Below, piece by piece: positions 5,337 to 5,618 of a stretch of 5,618 nt of DNA (within the stretch, counting starts at the first letter, position 1; each line of letters starts with the position of its first letter). The notes below the pieces were generated by a model. That model did not search any database. It had not been told where the DNA came from and saw only the letters and a program-made list of their open reading frames with translations. Where the stretch lies: contig JAKAQU010000211.1 in the NCBI GenBank assembly GCA_021819535.1, positions 1-5,618 of the forward strand, written 5' to 3'. This DNA is from Pseudomonadota bacterium (GTDB lineage Bacteria > Pseudomonadota > Alphaproteobacteria > Acetobacterales > Acetobacteraceae). The translations under genes and the position numbers were made by a program.

Positions 5337-5618
5337 TCAAGGCACCGCCTGGCGCAGCGGCACGACCTTGGTGGTGCCGACGGTGCCGCCGATCTCGCTG
5401 GCGATGAATTCGGCGGTGATCGGCGTGCCGTCATAGTGCAAAACACGCAAAAGCCGTGCCGGATCGATCTCGCCCTCGAGGATCAGAAGCGCGCGCAGTT
5501 GCGCATCGCGATTCTGCTCGACGACGAAGACCTTATCGTGCTGGGCGATGAAATCCAGAACATCGTCATGAAAGGGAAAGGCGCGGACATCGTTCTTTCG
5601 CACCTCTGCCGGAGCGGA
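5337..5618 (-). CDS. korA: 2-oxoacid (2-oxoglutarate):ferredoxin oxidoreductase, alpha subunit, C-terminal part
   Basis: The last 93 residues of the KorA subunit; the rest lies beyond the right edge. The visible part is the end of the transketolase-type C-terminal domain. It has the pattern R-A-F-P-F-H-D-D-V, then K-V-F-V-V-E-Q-N-R-D-A-Q-L-R (a strand and loop conserved in alpha subunits), then L-L-R-V-L-H-Y-D-G-T-P-I-T-A-E-F-I near the C-terminus, as usual for KorA. It is upstream of korB in the expected alpha-then-beta order and the two are probably one operon. Whether the N-terminal gamma (pyruvate/2-oxoacid binding) domain is fused, as in most bacterial KorA, cannot be seen here. Confidence 0.9.
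   Translation of the reverse strand, partial: SAPAEVRKNDVRAFPFHDDVLDFIAQHDKVFVVEQNRDAQLRALLILEGEIDPARLLRVLHYDGTPITAEFIASEIGGTVGTTKVVPLRQAVP

Noticed and set aside
5267..5446. A 60-residue N-terminal extension of korB into korA.
   Set aside because: The extra residues are Ser/Arg/Pro-rich and unlike the family, while M-S-F-L-P-K-P-K at 5266 is a typical KorB start.

Overview
The window is GC-rich DNA with strong G/C third-position use. It carries four complete or near-complete genes and two genes cut by the window edges. Codon use, the LivHM-type permeases and the style of the KorAB enzyme suggest an alphaproteobacterium, perhaps of the Rhodospirillales or Acetobacteraceae; this is an inference from style, not a placement. 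I see no rRNA, tRNA, CRISPR array, insertion sequence or phage signature. No stretch over 300 bases lacks a gene.

Left block, + strand, 1-2918: the end of a LivH-type permease gene, a complete LivM-type permease gene and an NAD-type aldehyde dehydrogenase gene. livH and livM overlap by ATGA. The dehydrogenase follows livM by 10 nt, and its Shine-Dalgarno sequence begins on the last base of the livM stop codon. This is a tight co-transcribed unit in which uptake of a carboxylate or amino-acid-like compound is coupled to oxidation of a semialdehyde. The dehydrogenase resembles the alpha-ketoglutaric/succinic semialdehyde dehydrogenase group. A GC-rich 11-bp hairpin just after it is a probable transcription end.

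Middle, + strand, 3093-4178: a full-length enolase-superfamily protein of the mandelate racemase (MR) subgroup. All catalytic and metal-binding residues of Pseudomonas putida MR sit at a constant +1 offset, except that the position of MR Lys166 is Arg. It is therefore likely a hydroxy-acid or acid-sugar enzyme (dehydratase or epimerase/racemase) rather than a textbook mandelate racemase. Its upstream gap holds the hairpin and a small spaced palindrome that could be an operator.

Right block, - strand, 4205-5618: korB, complete, and the C-terminal end of korA. These are the two subunits of a 2-oxoacid (probably 2-oxoglutarate):ferredoxin oxidoreductase. They converge on the MR-like gene with a 26-nt gap.

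A working model, all inference: the transporter imports a hydroxylated acid, the MR-like enzyme acts on its alpha proton, later steps not in the window yield a semialdehyde, and the dehydrogenase feeds 2-oxoglutarate or succinate to central metabolism. KorAB could use 2-oxoglutarate, but it is on the other strand and may simply be a housekeeping neighbour. I found no clearly novel system. The most interesting point is the Lys-to-Arg change in the MR-like active site together with its neighbours.
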